Below, piece after piece: positions 1 to 8,907 of a DNA stretch of 64,000 bases. The position numbers were made by a program, and so were the translations under genes. The notes beneath the pieces were generated by a model, which had not been told where the DNA came from, did not search any database, and saw nothing but the letters and a program-made list of their open reading frames with translations. Source of the DNA: Aurantimonas sp036549475 (GTDB lineage: Bacteria; Pseudomonadota; Alphaproteobacteria; Rhizobiales; Rhizobiaceae); contig NZ_JAZHLI010000022.1 in NCBI RefSeq assembly GCF_036549475.1, forward strand, positions 1 through 64,000, written 5' to 3'. Within the stretch, counting starts at the first letter, position 1; each line of letters begins with the position of its first letter.

Positions 1-97
1 CCCAGTCAAAACTCTTCCAGGCACGCCGATTGCCGTGCAGCGTCAACCACAAAAGTGCCAGGACAGCATCATCGATCTTGTCGTTATCGATCTCCAC
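1..97 (-). CDS. DUF6429 family protein, partial (C-terminus beyond the window)
   Basis: The first 32 residues read on the minus strand from a GTG at 97 and run off the left edge. They match the start of the DUF6429 family: an acidic beginning (EIDNDKIDDAV), then LALLWLTLH and RAWKSFDW. The frame is too short to be found by length alone. Function is unknown; members are small proteins of about 80 residues. It faces away from the response regulator at 307 and meets a broken sensor-kinase tail within about 50 bp, so it probably marks a rearrangement junction or the end of an insertion. The family assignment is from recognition of the N-terminus. Confidence 0.7.
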   Translation of the reverse strand, partial: MEIDNDKIDDAVLALLWLTLHGNRRAWKSFDW

Positions 98-147
98 GCG
101 GTCAGGATAACACCGCAAAACGAGACCGCCGCGGCTCACACCGGATG

Positions 148-303
148 GATACGATCGCGCGGGGTTCAATCGGGCGGTCGCTGGTCACGCGCCTGTCGCG
201 CCAGATCGGTGCCGAGACCGATTGGAACGGCGCGGCGTCCGGCACCCATGTATCCATTCGCTTTCCGCTGTCCCGGCGGTTGGACGAGGCAGGAGTCACC
301 TGA
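148..303 (+). pseudogene. Sensor histidine kinase (HWE/HisKA_2 type), C-terminal remnant
   Basis: The frame ending at 303 carries the end of a kinase ATPase domain: GRSLVTRLSRQIGAETDW, then a GTHVSIRFP strand, as at the C-terminus of HWE/HisKA_2 kinases. The N, G1 and other ATP-binding motifs that should lie upstream are missing. From 97 leftward the DNA belongs to an unrelated gene on the opposite strand. The remnant stops 3 bp before the response regulator, the usual kinase-regulator spacing. It is either a truncated pseudogene or a rearrangement/assembly junction near 98-148; the sequence cannot decide between these. Confidence 0.6.
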
Positions 304-306
304 ATC

Positions 307-744
307 ATGGCCTCGTTCACATTCCTGATCGTCGAGGACGAAGCGCTGCTCGCCATGGACATGGAGGCCATGATCGAGGATGCCGGCTACGAGGTGGCGG
401 GCGAATGCGCCTCGTTGCGCGAGGTCCAGGCCCTGTCGCGGCAATTGGTGCCCAACGTCGCCTTCGTCGACCTGCATCTGGCCGAAGGCTCGAGTGGCAT
501 CGATGTCTGCGCCCATATCCGCGCCATGTGGCCCGATACGCTGGTGGTGTTCGTGACCGGCAATCCGCGCAAGCTGCCGGAGGACTTTGCCGGCGGCCAT
601 GGCGTCCTGCCCAAGCCCTTCGTGCGCCAGGACGTCCTGCGGATCATGCAGTACCTGCAGGAGGGCATCAACAACCCGCCGCCCCATTCCAAGCCGCCGG
701 CAAGCTTCCATGCCGCGCCGTCACTGTTGTCGGCCTGGGCCTGA
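307..744 (+). CDS. Single-domain response regulator (CheY-like receiver)
   Basis: This 145-residue protein is a stand-alone receiver domain. The acidic pair E10/D11, phosphoacceptor D55 in the strand NVAFVDLHL, T84 and K103 (VLPKPF) are all in place. No DNA-binding or catalytic output domain follows, only a Pro/Ser-rich tail of about 25 residues. Receivers of this type next to HWE kinases act as phospho-sinks or relays, for example in general stress or light signalling. The tail of its likely partner kinase ends 3 bp upstream, but the rest of that kinase is absent. The signal sensed is unknown. Confidence 0.85.
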   Translation: MASFTFLIVEDEALLAMDMEAMIEDAGYEVAGECASLREVQALSRQLVPNVAFVDLHLAEGSSGIDVCAHIRAMWPDTLVVFVTGNPRKLPEDFAGGHGVLPKPFVRQDVLRIMQYLQEGINNPPPHSKPPASFHAAPSLLSAWA

Positions 745-785
745 GCGCGGCCGGCGCTTGCGGCAGATAGCCCGCTGACGCCGTA

Positions 786-1883
786 TCAGTCGGGGGGCGG
801 AGAGGCGAGGATCTCGTCGATGCCGCGGTCGCGCAGGTCGCGCAGATGATCGATGCCCGACCGGTCCAGATAGCGCAGCATGCCCGCGAGGATCCGGCTC
901 GGCAGATCCGGTCCGTGATAGACCAGCGCCGTGTAGAGTTGCAGGAGGTCCGCGCCCGCCTCGATCCGGCGGATCGCCTGCGCGGTGCTGTCGATGCCGC
1001 CGACGCCGATCAGCGGTATGTCCGGACCGAGCGCCCGGCGGAACCGCGCCAGGACATAGGTCGCGCGGTCGGCGAGTGGCGGCCCCGACAGGCCGCCCGC
1101 CTCCGTGGCGTCCGGCAGTCCGGTGACGCCGACCCGTGACAGGGTCGTGTTGGAGACGATCATGCCGTCGACGCCGCGCCGCGTCACCTCGCCGGCGATC
1201 TCGTCGATCTGCGCGTTCGACAGGTCCGGCGCCACCTTCAGGAACAGCGGCGTCTTCGCCATGCCGGACAGCGCGGCATAGCCGTCGCGGGCCGCGACCG
1301 CCGAACGCAGCAGCCGGTCGAGTTCCGAACCGCCCTGCAGCGCGCGAAGACCCGGCGTGTTCGGCGAGGAGACGTTGATCGTCAGGTAGCTGGCCACCGG
1401 CGCGAAGACGTTGATGCCCTCGACATAATCGGCGACGCGGTCGATCGCGTCCTTGTTGGCGCCGACATTGACCCCGACGATGCCCGGCTTGCGGGTCCGC
1501 GCGGCCAGGCGTTCGAAGGCTTCGGCATGACCCTGGTTGTTGAAGCCGAGGCGGTTGATGATCGCTTCGGCCTGGGTGATGCGGAAGACGCGGGGCCTGG
1601 GGCTGCCCTCCTGCGGCTGCGGCGTGATCGTGCCGACTTCGGCAAAGCCGAAGCCGAGCCGCAGCGCGGCATCGGGCACCTCTGCGTTCTTGTCGTATCC
1701 CGCCCCCAGCCCGAGCGGATTGGGAAATCCGAGGCCGGCGACCTGACAGCGCAGGCGGTTGTCGACGGGCACGTCCGTTCGCGGCACCAGGCCACTCTTG
1801 AGCGCGGCGATCGACAGCCCGTGGCTGCGCTCGGGATCGAGACGGAAGATGGCCGGACGCGCCAGCCGGTAGAGATGCTTCAC
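786..1883 (-). CDS. pyrD: Dihydroorotate dehydrogenase (quinone), class 2
   Basis: PyrD oxidises dihydroorotate to orotate in pyrimidine synthesis, passing electrons through FMN to the membrane quinone pool. The 365-residue protein has the class-2 N-terminal helical extension (LYRLARPAIFRLDPERSHG), the FMN-barrel entry GLGAGYDKNAEVP, and the catalytic loop TINVSSPNTPGLR with the class-2 serine. The glycine-rich phosphate site lies near the C-terminus (GVGGIDS). I chose the GTG at 1883 because it overlaps the stop of the upstream DUF952 gene by 4 bp (GTGA) and gives the usual family length; longer readings only add arginine-rich out-of-family sequence. The DUF952-pyrD pairing recurs in alphaproteobacteria. 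Confidence 0.95.
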   Translation of the reverse strand: MKHLYRLARPAIFRLDPERSHGLSIAALKSGLVPRTDVPVDNRLRCQVAGLGFPNPLGLGAGYDKNAEVPDAALRLGFGFAEVGTITPQPQEGSPRPRVFRITQAEAIINRLGFNNQGHAEAFERLAARTRKPGIVGVNVGANKDAIDRVADYVEGINVFAPVASYLTINVSSPNTPGLRALQGGSELDRLLRSAVAARDGYAALSGMAKTPLFLKVAPDLSNAQIDEIAGEVTRRGVDGMIVSNTTLSRVGVTGLPDATEAGGLSGPPLADRATYVLARFRRALGPDIPLIGVGGIDSTAQAIRRIEAGADLLQLYTALVYHGPDLPSRILAGMLRYLDRSGIDHLRDLRDRGIDEILASPPPD

Positions 1884-2227
1884 CTGACGGTGCCGGGGAA
1901 CTGGTGGTTGCCGTCGGCGCCGAGCGGCAGATCCTCGACCCACAGCACTGCATCCAGCGGCAGCGGGCCGTAGAGATGGGGAAACAGCGCGCCGCCGCGC
2001 GACGGCTCGAAGCGCAGCGCGTCACCGAGCCGGGTGGGATCGACGGCGATCAGGACGAGGTCGTCCTGGCGGGCGAAATGCCGGGACGCGGTCTCGCGTG
2101 CCTGGGCTCCGGTCGAGAAATGGATGTAGCCATCCACCTCGTCCACCGGCGCGCCATCGAAGCGCCCACGGGCCTCAGCGGCCTGCCACAGCGCCCGCGG
2201 CGCGATCTTGTAAATCGGCTTGTTCAT
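1880..2227 (-). CDS. DUF952 family protein
   Basis: This is a 115-residue cytoplasmic protein of the DUF952 family, whose biochemical role is not established. Family signatures are the start NKPIYKIAPRALWQAAEA, the central DGYIHFSTGAQARETA block and FPHLYGPLPLDAV near the end. The ATG at 2227 gives the canonical N-terminus; an upstream extension exists but looks non-coding. Its stop overlaps the start of pyrD by 4 bp, so the two are probably translationally coupled. Confidence 0.9.
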   Translation of the reverse strand: MNKPIYKIAPRALWQAAEARGRFDGAPVDEVDGYIHFSTGAQARETASRHFARQDDLVLIAVDPTRLGDALRFEPSRGGALFPHLYGPLPLDAVLWVEDLPLGADGNHQFPGTVR

Positions 2228-2391
2228 GTCCAATCGGTTGCCAGAGGTGCGGGCAAAGGTCAATCGGAGGAATGCGCCGCCATCAGGCGGACACGCGGGC
2301 GGCCTATTGCTCGCAGCCACATGCGATGAGCCCGACGCCGGCCGGCAGACACCGGAGGTGCCGGTCCGCCGCCATCCAGAGGGAGCCCACC

Positions 2392-2841
2392 ATGGTCCGA
2401 CATGTCCTGACGATCCTTGCCGCATCCGCCGCGCTGCTGGCGCCCGCGGCGGCCCAGTCGCTGCTCGATACGTCCGGCGGGCGCTACGAGATGCAGCCTG
2501 TCGAGGGCGGTATCGCCCGGCTCGACACGGTTTCCGGCAATGTCGAGTTCTGCCGGGTCGCGGACGATGCGATCGTGTGCACCGGCTCGCGCGTAGACGA
2601 CCCCGAGGCCGATGACCTGGCCGGCCGGATCAGCGACCTGGAAGCGCGGGTCGAGGAACTGGAAGACGGCCGCCGGGCCCTGCTCGACAGCGACGGCGCC
2701 GACCGTGCCGTGGACCAGATACAGAAGCTGTTCCGCGGCTTCGCCGACATCGTCAGGGAACTCGACGACGACATTCGCGGCGACGACCGGGCGCAACCGG
2801 ATGGCAGTGCGACCGGCGAGGACGTGCCCGGCCGGACCTGA
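2392..2841 (+). CDS. Small exported protein with a coiled-coil segment, unknown function
   Basis: This 149-residue protein begins with a clear signal peptide (VRHVLTILAASAALLAPAAAQ, cleavage after AAA-Q near residue 22). The mature part contains two cysteines (FCRV and IVCTG) and then a heptad-like acidic helix, ISDLEARVEELEDG, ending in an Asp/Gly-rich tail. The start ATG is preceded by a GGGAG ribosome-binding site. I do not recognise a named domain. It lies alone between the divergent DUF952-pyrD pair and a convergent hydrolase gene. A periplasmic location is likely. Confidence 0.75.
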   Translation: MVRHVLTILAASAALLAPAAAQSLLDTSGGRYEMQPVEGGIARLDTVSGNVEFCRVADDAIVCTGSRVDDPEADDLAGRISDLEARVEELEDGRRALLDSDGADRAVDQIQKLFRGFADIVRELDDDIRGDDRAQPDGSATGEDVPGRT

Positions 2842-2873
2842 CGCGCGGCGGGCACGCCCTGCTGGGCGGGACC

Positions 2874-3854
2874 CTAAGCCGGGATGTCGATGCGCCGCCG
2901 CAGATAGGCTTCCATCGTGTCGAGGGAGCGCTCGCCTGCGGCGGAGGGGAAGGTTTCGAAGACGTGGCAGCCGCCGTTGGTCAGCGACAGCTGCGCCTCG
3001 ATCCCTTGCGCCATCCAGCGCATCGCCATGAACAGCGTGTCGTCGAGGAGGAGGTCGCGCGTCCCGCAACTGAACAGGGCCGGCGGCAGGCCGGTCAGGT
3101 CCGCATAGAGCGGCGACACGGCCGGATCCTTCAGCGACTGGCTTTCCGGCACGAAGCGCATCACGAATTCCATGATGTCGTCGGTGTTGAGGACGAGCCG
3201 CTCCTTGCCCCAGTTGCGCACGCTGGGGGTGAGCGACAGGTCGTAGCAGCCGGCAACGAGATTGGCCGCCCGGAACGGCGTCATGCCATATTCGTCGCGC
3301 ACCCGCAGCATCGTCAGGACGGCCAGATGCGCGCCGGCCGATTCGCCGCCGATCGCCAGATAGCCGCGTGGCAGGTTCATGTAGCCGTTGGCCAGGGCCA
3401 CGGCGATGTCGGTGCAGTCGTGCAGGGCGGCGGGATGGGGAAATTCCGGCGCCAGCCGGTATTCGACGGAGGCGACGGTCAGGCCGGTATTGTCCGCCAT
3501 CCGGCGCAGCCGCCCGTCGGACTCGTCGGCGCCGCCATAGACCCAGCCGCCGCCATGGATGTGCAGGAAGGTGCCGCGGGTCTGGCCGTCGCGCGGCCGG
3601 AACACCCGGACCGGGATCTCGCGCCCGGCCGCGCCGATATGGATGATCTCCTCGGCATTCTTCTCCCGCGGCCCGATCGGCAGGATGCCGCGGCCTTCGC
3701 GGCGGGCCTTGCGGACCGTCTCTACCGGCAGCGACCAGGGATCGGGCAGGGCCTTCTGGTCGGCGATGATCTTGCGGTTCAGGGCGACCAGTTCCGGGTC
3801 GGCCTGGTCGGGATCGAAAACCGAGGGGTCTATGGTCAGTCGCGATTTGGTCAT
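2874..3854 (-). CDS. Alpha/beta hydrolase, hormone-sensitive-lipase family
   Basis: This 326-residue esterase-like protein shows the HSL-family oxyanion motif HGGGW and the nucleophile elbow GESAG, followed by catalytic Asp and His candidates near the C-terminus (GTRDLLLDD and GGCHVFE). Such enzymes hydrolyse short-chain acyl esters; the natural substrate cannot be read from the sequence. No signal peptide is visible, so it is probably cytoplasmic. The start at 3854 (MTKSRLTIDPSVF) is preferred over an upstream ATG at 3941 because the extra 29 residues lack family character. It appears monocistronic. Confidence 0.9.
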   Translation of the reverse strand: MTKSRLTIDPSVFDPDQADPELVALNRKIIADQKALPDPWSLPVETVRKARREGRGILPIGPREKNAEEIIHIGAAGREIPVRVFRPRDGQTRGTFLHIHGGGWVYGGADESDGRLRRMADNTGLTVASVEYRLAPEFPHPAALHDCTDIAVALANGYMNLPRGYLAIGGESAGAHLAVLTMLRVRDEYGMTPFRAANLVAGCYDLSLTPSVRNWGKERLVLNTDDIMEFVMRFVPESQSLKDPAVSPLYADLTGLPPALFSCGTRDLLLDDTLFMAMRWMAQGIEAQLSLTNGGCHVFETFPSAAGERSLDTMEAYLRRRIDIPA

Positions 3855-3964
3855 TGCCGTTTCCCTGTTTGCGCGGGAGAAGCTAGGACGAAGCGTCGGC
3901 GGGTGTAGGGCGGACAGCGCCACTCCCCGCATATGGCGCATGAGTCGGGACGAGCGGAGGGCCT

Positions 3965-4387
3965 ATGGACCAGCATATCGAGACCCTTCGCATTTCCACC
4001 AATGGCCGCTCGATGACCGACGTCAGCGCCGCCATCGGGCAGCGGCTGGCGGCGGCGGGCGTCGGCGACGGGCTGCTGACGGTGTTCATCCGCCATACCT
4101 CGGCCTCGCTGACCATTCAGGAGAACGCCGATCCCGACGTCCAGCACGATCTTCTGAACGCGCTCGACCGGCTGGCGCCCGCGGACGGGCCTTATGTCCA
4201 CACCATGGAGGGGCCGGACGACATGCCGGCCCACATCAAGACGGTGCTGACCGGCACCAGCGTGGCCGTCCCGGTCTCCGGCGGCCGCATGATGCTCGGC
4301 ACATGGCAGGGCATCTATGTCGTCGAGCATCGGGCGCGGCCGCATTCGCGCGAGATCGTCCTGCACTTTTCCGGTACGCTCGCATGA
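3965..4387 (+). CDS. yjbQ: YjbQ family protein (UPF0047, secondary thiamine-phosphate synthase-like)
   Basis: This 140-residue protein belongs to the UPF0047/YjbQ fold. The conserved HTSASLTIQENADPDVQHDL block is present at about residues 44-63. So are the later HIKTVLTGTSVAVPV strand and the GTWQGIYVVEHR closing motif. Family members show weak thiamine-phosphate synthase activity in E. coli, but the true role is unsettled. It is cytoplasmic and stands alone, divergent from the hydrolase gene. Confidence 0.92.
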   Translation: MDQHIETLRISTNGRSMTDVSAAIGQRLAAAGVGDGLLTVFIRHTSASLTIQENADPDVQHDLLNALDRLAPADGPYVHTMEGPDDMPAHIKTVLTGTSVAVPVSGGRMMLGTWQGIYVVEHRARPHSREIVLHFSGTLA

Positions 4388-4504
4388 CGCCGAAACCGGC
4401 CGCGGCTTGATCCGGCCGGGCATGCGGGCCAAGAAGGGCCGCGACGAGGTGGGAGCGCGTCGCTGCCGGCATCCGATCGAAGCCGCTTGGGGGAGAACAG
4501 GGGC

Positions 4505-5161
4505 ATGAGCTACGTCTTCATCGTGGCCGACGACCATCCGCTGTTTCGCGGCGCGCTGCGGGAGATCCTGACGTCGCTGCCGGAGACTGCGGAGATCGTC
4601 GAGGCGGCGGATTTCGACCAGGCCGCCGCGGCGCTGGCCGCCAATCCCGAGGCCGACCTGATGCTGCTCGACCTCAACATGCCGGGGACCAGCGGCCTGT
4701 CGGGCATGGCGCTGCTGCGCGCCGACCATCCCTCGGTGCCCATCGCCATCGTCTCGGGCAGCGAGGACGCGCCGATCGTGGCGCGGGCCCTCGATCTCGG
4801 CGCCTCCGGCTTCATCCCCAAATCCTCGGGCTTTGCGGAAATGCGCGAGGCGATCTTGGCGCTGCTGGCCGGCGAGGTCTTCCTGCCGCCGGACATCTCG
4901 CTGGAATCGGAACGCGACCCGGAAGTCACCGAGCTGATCCAGCGCATCCGCACCCTGACGCCGCAGCAGACGCGGGTGCTGACGATGCTGGGGCGCGGGC
5001 TTCTGAACAAGCAGATCGCCTACGAGCTCGGCATATCCGAAGCCACGATCAAGGCACATGTCTCCGCCGTGCTCTTGAAGCTCGGCGTCGACAGCCGCAC
5101 CCAGGCCGTCATCCGCCTGTCGCGGCTCGGCATCGACCTGGAAAGCGGCTTCGCCGCCTGA
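4505..5161 (+). CDS. Response regulator with LuxR-type HTH
   Basis: This 218-residue regulator has an N-terminal receiver (acidic ADDH start, phosphoacceptor D56 in LMLLDLNMPG) and a C-terminal LuxR/GerE helix-turn-helix (LTPQQTRVLTMLGRGLLNKQIAYELGISEATIKAHV). The ATG at 4505 is preferred to one 18 bp upstream because it begins directly with the receiver strand. It converges with the large hybrid kinase gene ending at 5198, only 36 bp away. In alphaproteobacteria this pairing of a LuxR regulator with a symporter-fused NahK-type kinase is common, so the kinase is its probable partner. Confidence 0.92.
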   Translation: MSYVFIVADDHPLFRGALREILTSLPETAEIVEAADFDQAAAALAANPEADLMLLDLNMPGTSGLSGMALLRADHPSVPIAIVSGSEDAPIVARALDLGASGFIPKSSGFAEMREAILALLAGEVFLPPDISLESERDPEVTELIQRIRTLTPQQTRVLTMLGRGLLNKQIAYELGISEATIKAHVSAVLLKLGVDSRTQAVIRLSRLGIDLESGFAA

Positions 5162-5197
5162 CGACACCCCGTCATACGGCCGGCCGGCGCCGGCTGC

Positions 5198-8100
5198 CTA
5201 TTCCGCCGCTTCCCGGCGTCCGTGCTTGCGGCCCATGGCGGCGCGCAGGGAGGCCGGCTTCAGCGGCTTGGTCAGGATGTCCACTTCCATGCCGGCGGCC
5301 TGTTCGCGCAGGCTGGGCGAGCGGTCGGCGGTGACCAGGATCACCGGCAGGTCCGGACCGAAGACCCGGCGCAGCGCCGTGACGGCCTCCAGGCCGGTGC
5401 CCTCGTCGAGATGATAGTCCACCAGGGCGATGTCGGGCACCAGGCCGCGTTGTCGGAGATCGCGAATCGCTTCCGCCGCCGACGCATGGGCCTCGACCTC
5501 GCACCCCCAGCCGGCCAGGAGCACTCGCATCCCTTCCCGGATCGCCACTTCGTTGTCGATGCACAGGACCCGCGTGCCGGCCAGCGCCAGCCCGGCCCGT
5601 GCCGGCAGCAGCGACGTCTGGGGCGCGGCGACCGGCGTGATGTCGGACACCGGCAACGTGACCCGGAAGCGGGTGCCGCGGCCATGTTCCGACGTCGCCT
5701 CGATGGGGTGGTCCAGCACGCGGGCGATGCGATCGACGATCGACAGGCCAAGGCCCAGCCCGCGGGCGGTGCGGCTGCCTTCGTCGAGGCGCACGAATTC
5801 GTGGTAGATCGCCTCGAGCTTGTCGGCGGGGATGCCGATGCCACTGTCTGCGACCTCGACGTCGATCAGCCCGCCGCTGCGATGGCGCACGCCCACCACC
5901 ACCTTGCCGGCGCGGGTATATTTGATGGCGTTGGACACGAGATTCTGGATCAGCCGGCGCAGGAGATTGCGGTCCGAGCGCACGGAGATGCCGGTGCGCA
6001 CGAAGCGCAGCGCGATGCCCTTCTCGTCGGCCAGCGGCTTCATGTCGGTCTCGATCTGGCGCAGGAGCCGGTCGAGCGGGAAATCCTCGACCTTGGCGTG
6101 CATGCCGCCGGCTTCCAGCCGCGAGATGTCGAGGACGGCGCCGATGATCGCCTCGACGGCTTCCAGCGACGAGCCGATATTGCTGGCGATCTCGGTCTCC
6201 GCCCCGCCCAGATTGCGCTCCTCCAGCGCGGCGGCATAGAGCCTTGCGGCGTTGAGCGGCTGCAGGATGTCGTGGCCTGCGGCGGCCAGGAAGCGCGTCT
6301 TGCCGAGATTGGCCGCATCGGCCGCCTGCCGCGCCTTGCCGAGTTCCTCGTTCGCCGTGGTCAGTTCGCCGGTGCGCATGCGCACGCGCTCTTCCAGCGT
6401 CTCGTTCATCTCGCGCAGGGCCGCGGCGCGGCGTACCCGCTCGGTCATGTCCGAGACCGTGGCGACGAGGCCGCCTTCGGGCATCCTGTTGGAGCGGAAT
6501 TCCAGCACCCGGCCGGAGCGGCGCAGGCTGATCTGGCGCAGGGCAGGCGGGCGCGTCAGGACCTCGAAGCTGAGGTCGTATTCCGACCGGTCGATCTCGC
6601 CCGCCGCGATCAGCTCGTCGAACACGACGGTCATCGGCGTGCCGATCTGGCCGAACTCCATGGACAGGCCGACGAGGTCGCGGAACTGGCGGTTCCAGAA
6701 GGTCAGTCGGTAGTCGGCGTCGAAGATGGCCAGGCCCTGGTCGACCTGTTCGAGCGCGATCCGCAACAGGTCGCGATTGTACTGCAGTGCCTCCGATGCG
6801 TCGTCGAGCAGCTGCAGGGCCGAGCGGCTGGAATCGGCGTGTCGCTGGAACAGGAGGGACAGGACGAGCCGCGAGGAGGCCGAGCCGATGGCCGCGGCCA
6901 GCAGCTGTTCGGAAAACCGGATGGTCTCGGGATCGGCGGTGTCCTCTTCGTCGATGGTGCGATTCTCGGCCTCGGCAAAGCTGCGGAACGAGCGCTCGGT
7001 GCGGTCGGAACCGAGATAGCGGGCGATGGTCGCCTTCAGTTCGCGAATGCTGACCCCGGCGCGGGTGCGGCGCAGGCCGGCCGCGGGGCCGACGTCGCTG
7101 GAGGCGAAGATCGCCGCCTGGATCCGCTCCAGCGGCGTCGCCTTGCGGCTGAGCGAGCCGACGACGAGGAAGAAGACGTTGGCCGACAGGCTGACGATGC
7201 AGCCATACAGCAGCGGATCGATGAGCGGCGCGGCGGCCGGGTCGATGCCGGCGGTGACGGCCGTCGCGTCGATCGCCTGGCCGCGCAGCAGCGCCGGCAT
7301 CAGCAGCGTCCAGGCCCAGCCGACGATGCCGGCGACGAGGCCTGCCATGGCGCCGCGGGCATTGGCGCCTTTCCAGTAGAGGCCGGCGATGAACGGCGGC
7401 GCGAGCTGGGCGATGGCGGCGAAGGACAACAGGCCGATCGAGGCGAGACCGCTGCCGGCGCCCGCGAAGCGGTAATATCCGTAGCCGAGGAACACCACGA
7501 CGAAGATCGCCGAGCGCCGGACGTTGAGGATCAGCCGTGTCTCGTCGCGCCTGGCATCGACCTCGTGGTCCCGCCGCTTCAGCAGCCACGGCAGGACGAG
7601 ATCGTTGGAGATCATGATCGACAGCGCGACGCTGGCGACGATCACCATGGCAGTGGCGGCCGAGAGCCCGCCTATAAAGGCCACCAGCGACAGCGCGTCC
7701 TGCCCCTGGGAGAGCGGCAGCGATAGGACGTAGAGATCGGCGTCGACGCTGGGGCCGAGGGTGATCAGGCCGGCGACGGCGATCGGCACGACGAAGAGGT
7801 TGATGACGACCAGATAAAGGGGAAACAGCCAGCGGGCGCGGCGGATCTCGTGGCGCGTGCGGTTCTCGACCACGGTCATGTGGAACTGCCGCGGCAACAA
7901 GAGGATGACCAGTGCGCTGAGGCCGAGGGAGGCGATGAAATGGCCGCCGATGCTGCCCTCGAAGGACGCCACCACCCGCGGACTGGCCAGGGCTGCGCGC
8001 CAGAGTTCGCCTGGTTCGAAGAGCACGAAGGTGGCCCACAGGCCGACCGCAAGGAAGGCCGCAAGCTTGACCAGGGATTCCATGGCGACGGCCAGGACGA

Positions 8101-8671
8101 GGCCGTCCTGGTGCTCGGTCGCGTCGGCGTGGCGCGTGCCGAACAGCACCGCGAAGATGCCGAGCACGGTGGCCACGAGCAGCGCCAGGTCGCTGAACAG
8201 CGGCGGCATCTCCAGCGTCGCCCGGTAATGCGCGACGAGGCTGGCGACGCTGGTGGAGATCGCCTTGAGCTGCAGCGCGATGTAGGGGACCGTGCCGACG
8301 ATGGCGATCACCGTCGCCAGCGCGGCGACCGACGGGTTCTTGCCGTAGCGCGAGCCGATGAAGTCGGCGACGGTGGTGATGCGCTCGGCCTTGGCGTGGC
8401 GGATCAGCCGCTCGATGAAGCCCGGCGCGAAGACGAAGACGAGGATCGGCCCGAGATAGATCGCCAGGAAGGACAGCCCGTCGCGCGCCGCCACGCCGAC
8501 CGAGCCGAAGAAGGTCCAGGAGGTGCAGTAGACGGCCAGGCTGAGGGCGTAGACGCCGGGGCGGCTGATCCGCGCGCGCCCGGTCGCCGCCCGGCGGTCG
8601 CCCCACCAGGCCACGGCGAACAGCAGCAACAGATAGGCGATCGCCGTGAAGACGATGATCCCGCTATGCAA
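5198..8671 (-). CDS. Hybrid histidine kinase/response regulator with Na+/solute-symporter sensor (NahK/ErcS family)
   Basis: This 1157-residue membrane protein fuses four parts. The first is an N-terminal sodium:solute symporter-like module with about 12-13 membrane segments (residues 1-510). A PAS-like segment follows (about 640-750). The kinase core has phospho-acceptor H800 (AAGHDILQPLNAARLY) and an ATPase domain with a GLGLGLSIV G-box. The C-terminal receiver has phosphoacceptor D1085 (IALVDYHLDEG). It resembles the PAS/NahK/ErcS-type kinases linked to alcohol oxidation and stress signalling, and CbrA-type transporter kinases. Whether the symporter part transports or only senses a solute is unknown. 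The likely output is the convergent LuxR regulator at 4505. Confidence 0.93.
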   Translation of the reverse strand: MHSGIIVFTAIAYLLLLFAVAWWGDRRAATGRARISRPGVYALSLAVYCTSWTFFGSVGVAARDGLSFLAIYLGPILVFVFAPGFIERLIRHAKAERITTVADFIGSRYGKNPSVAALATVIAIVGTVPYIALQLKAISTSVASLVAHYRATLEMPPLFSDLALLVATVLGIFAVLFGTRHADATEHQDGLVLAVAMESLVKLAAFLAVGLWATFVLFEPGELWRAALASPRVVASFEGSIGGHFIASLGLSALVILLLPRQFHMTVVENRTRHEIRRARWLFPLYLVVINLFVVPIAVAGLITLGPSVDADLYVLSLPLSQGQDALSLVAFIGGLSAATAMVIVASVALSIMISNDLVLPWLLKRRDHEVDARRDETRLILNVRRSAIFVVVFLGYGYYRFAGAGSGLASIGLLSFAAIAQLAPPFIAGLYWKGANARGAMAGLVAGIVGWAWTLLMPALLRGQAIDATAVTAGIDPAAAPLIDPLLYGCIVSLSANVFFLVVGSLSRKATPLERIQAAIFASSDVGPAAGLRRTRAGVSIRELKATIARYLGSDRTERSFRSFAEAENRTIDEEDTADPETIRFSEQLLAAAIGSASSRLVLSLLFQRHADSSRSALQLLDDASEALQYNRDLLRIALEQVDQGLAIFDADYRLTFWNRQFRDLVGLSMEFGQIGTPMTVVFDELIAAGEIDRSEYDLSFEVLTRPPALRQISLRRSGRVLEFRSNRMPEGGLVATVSDMTERVRRAAALREMNETLEERVRMRTGELTTANEELGKARQAADAANLGKTRFLAAAGHDILQPLNAARLYAAALEERNLGGAETEIASNIGSSLEAVEAIIGAVLDISRLEAGGMHAKVEDFPLDRLLRQIETDMKPLADEKGIALRFVRTGISVRSDRNLLRRLIQNLVSNAIKYTRAGKVVVGVRHRSGGLIDVEVADSGIGIPADKLEAIYHEFVRLDEGSRTARGLGLGLSIVDRIARVLDHPIEATSEHGRGTRFRVTLPVSDITPVAAPQTSLLPARAGLALAGTRVLCIDNEVAIREGMRVLLAGWGCEVEAHASAAEAIRDLRQRGLVPDIALVDYHLDEGTGLEAVTALRRVFGPDLPVILVTADRSPSLREQAAGMEVDILTKPLKPASLRAAMGRKHGRREAAE

Positions 8672-8907
8672 TTCTCATCCTCCCGGCGGCCTGATCGGGA
8701 CGGGACGGCGCCCGCCCAGAGACTGTGCCGGGCATGGCCGCCAGCCCCCGTCACGGGCCGCGCCTCGGCGAACAGAACCATCGACGCCCGCACAAGTCCA
8801 GTTGCCGGCGGCATCCCGGCGCCGCATGCACTCTGGCGGCCCGGCGCGCGATCGTGCACATACGTCGCCCCTGCAGGTCTGTTGCCTAAGTTCGAAGGAC
8901 TGGTTTG

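Noticed and set aside
5222..7726. Long open frame opposite the hybrid kinase gene
   Set aside because: It lies antisense to a well-supported kinase, has the composition of a GC-rich mirror frame and no family features.
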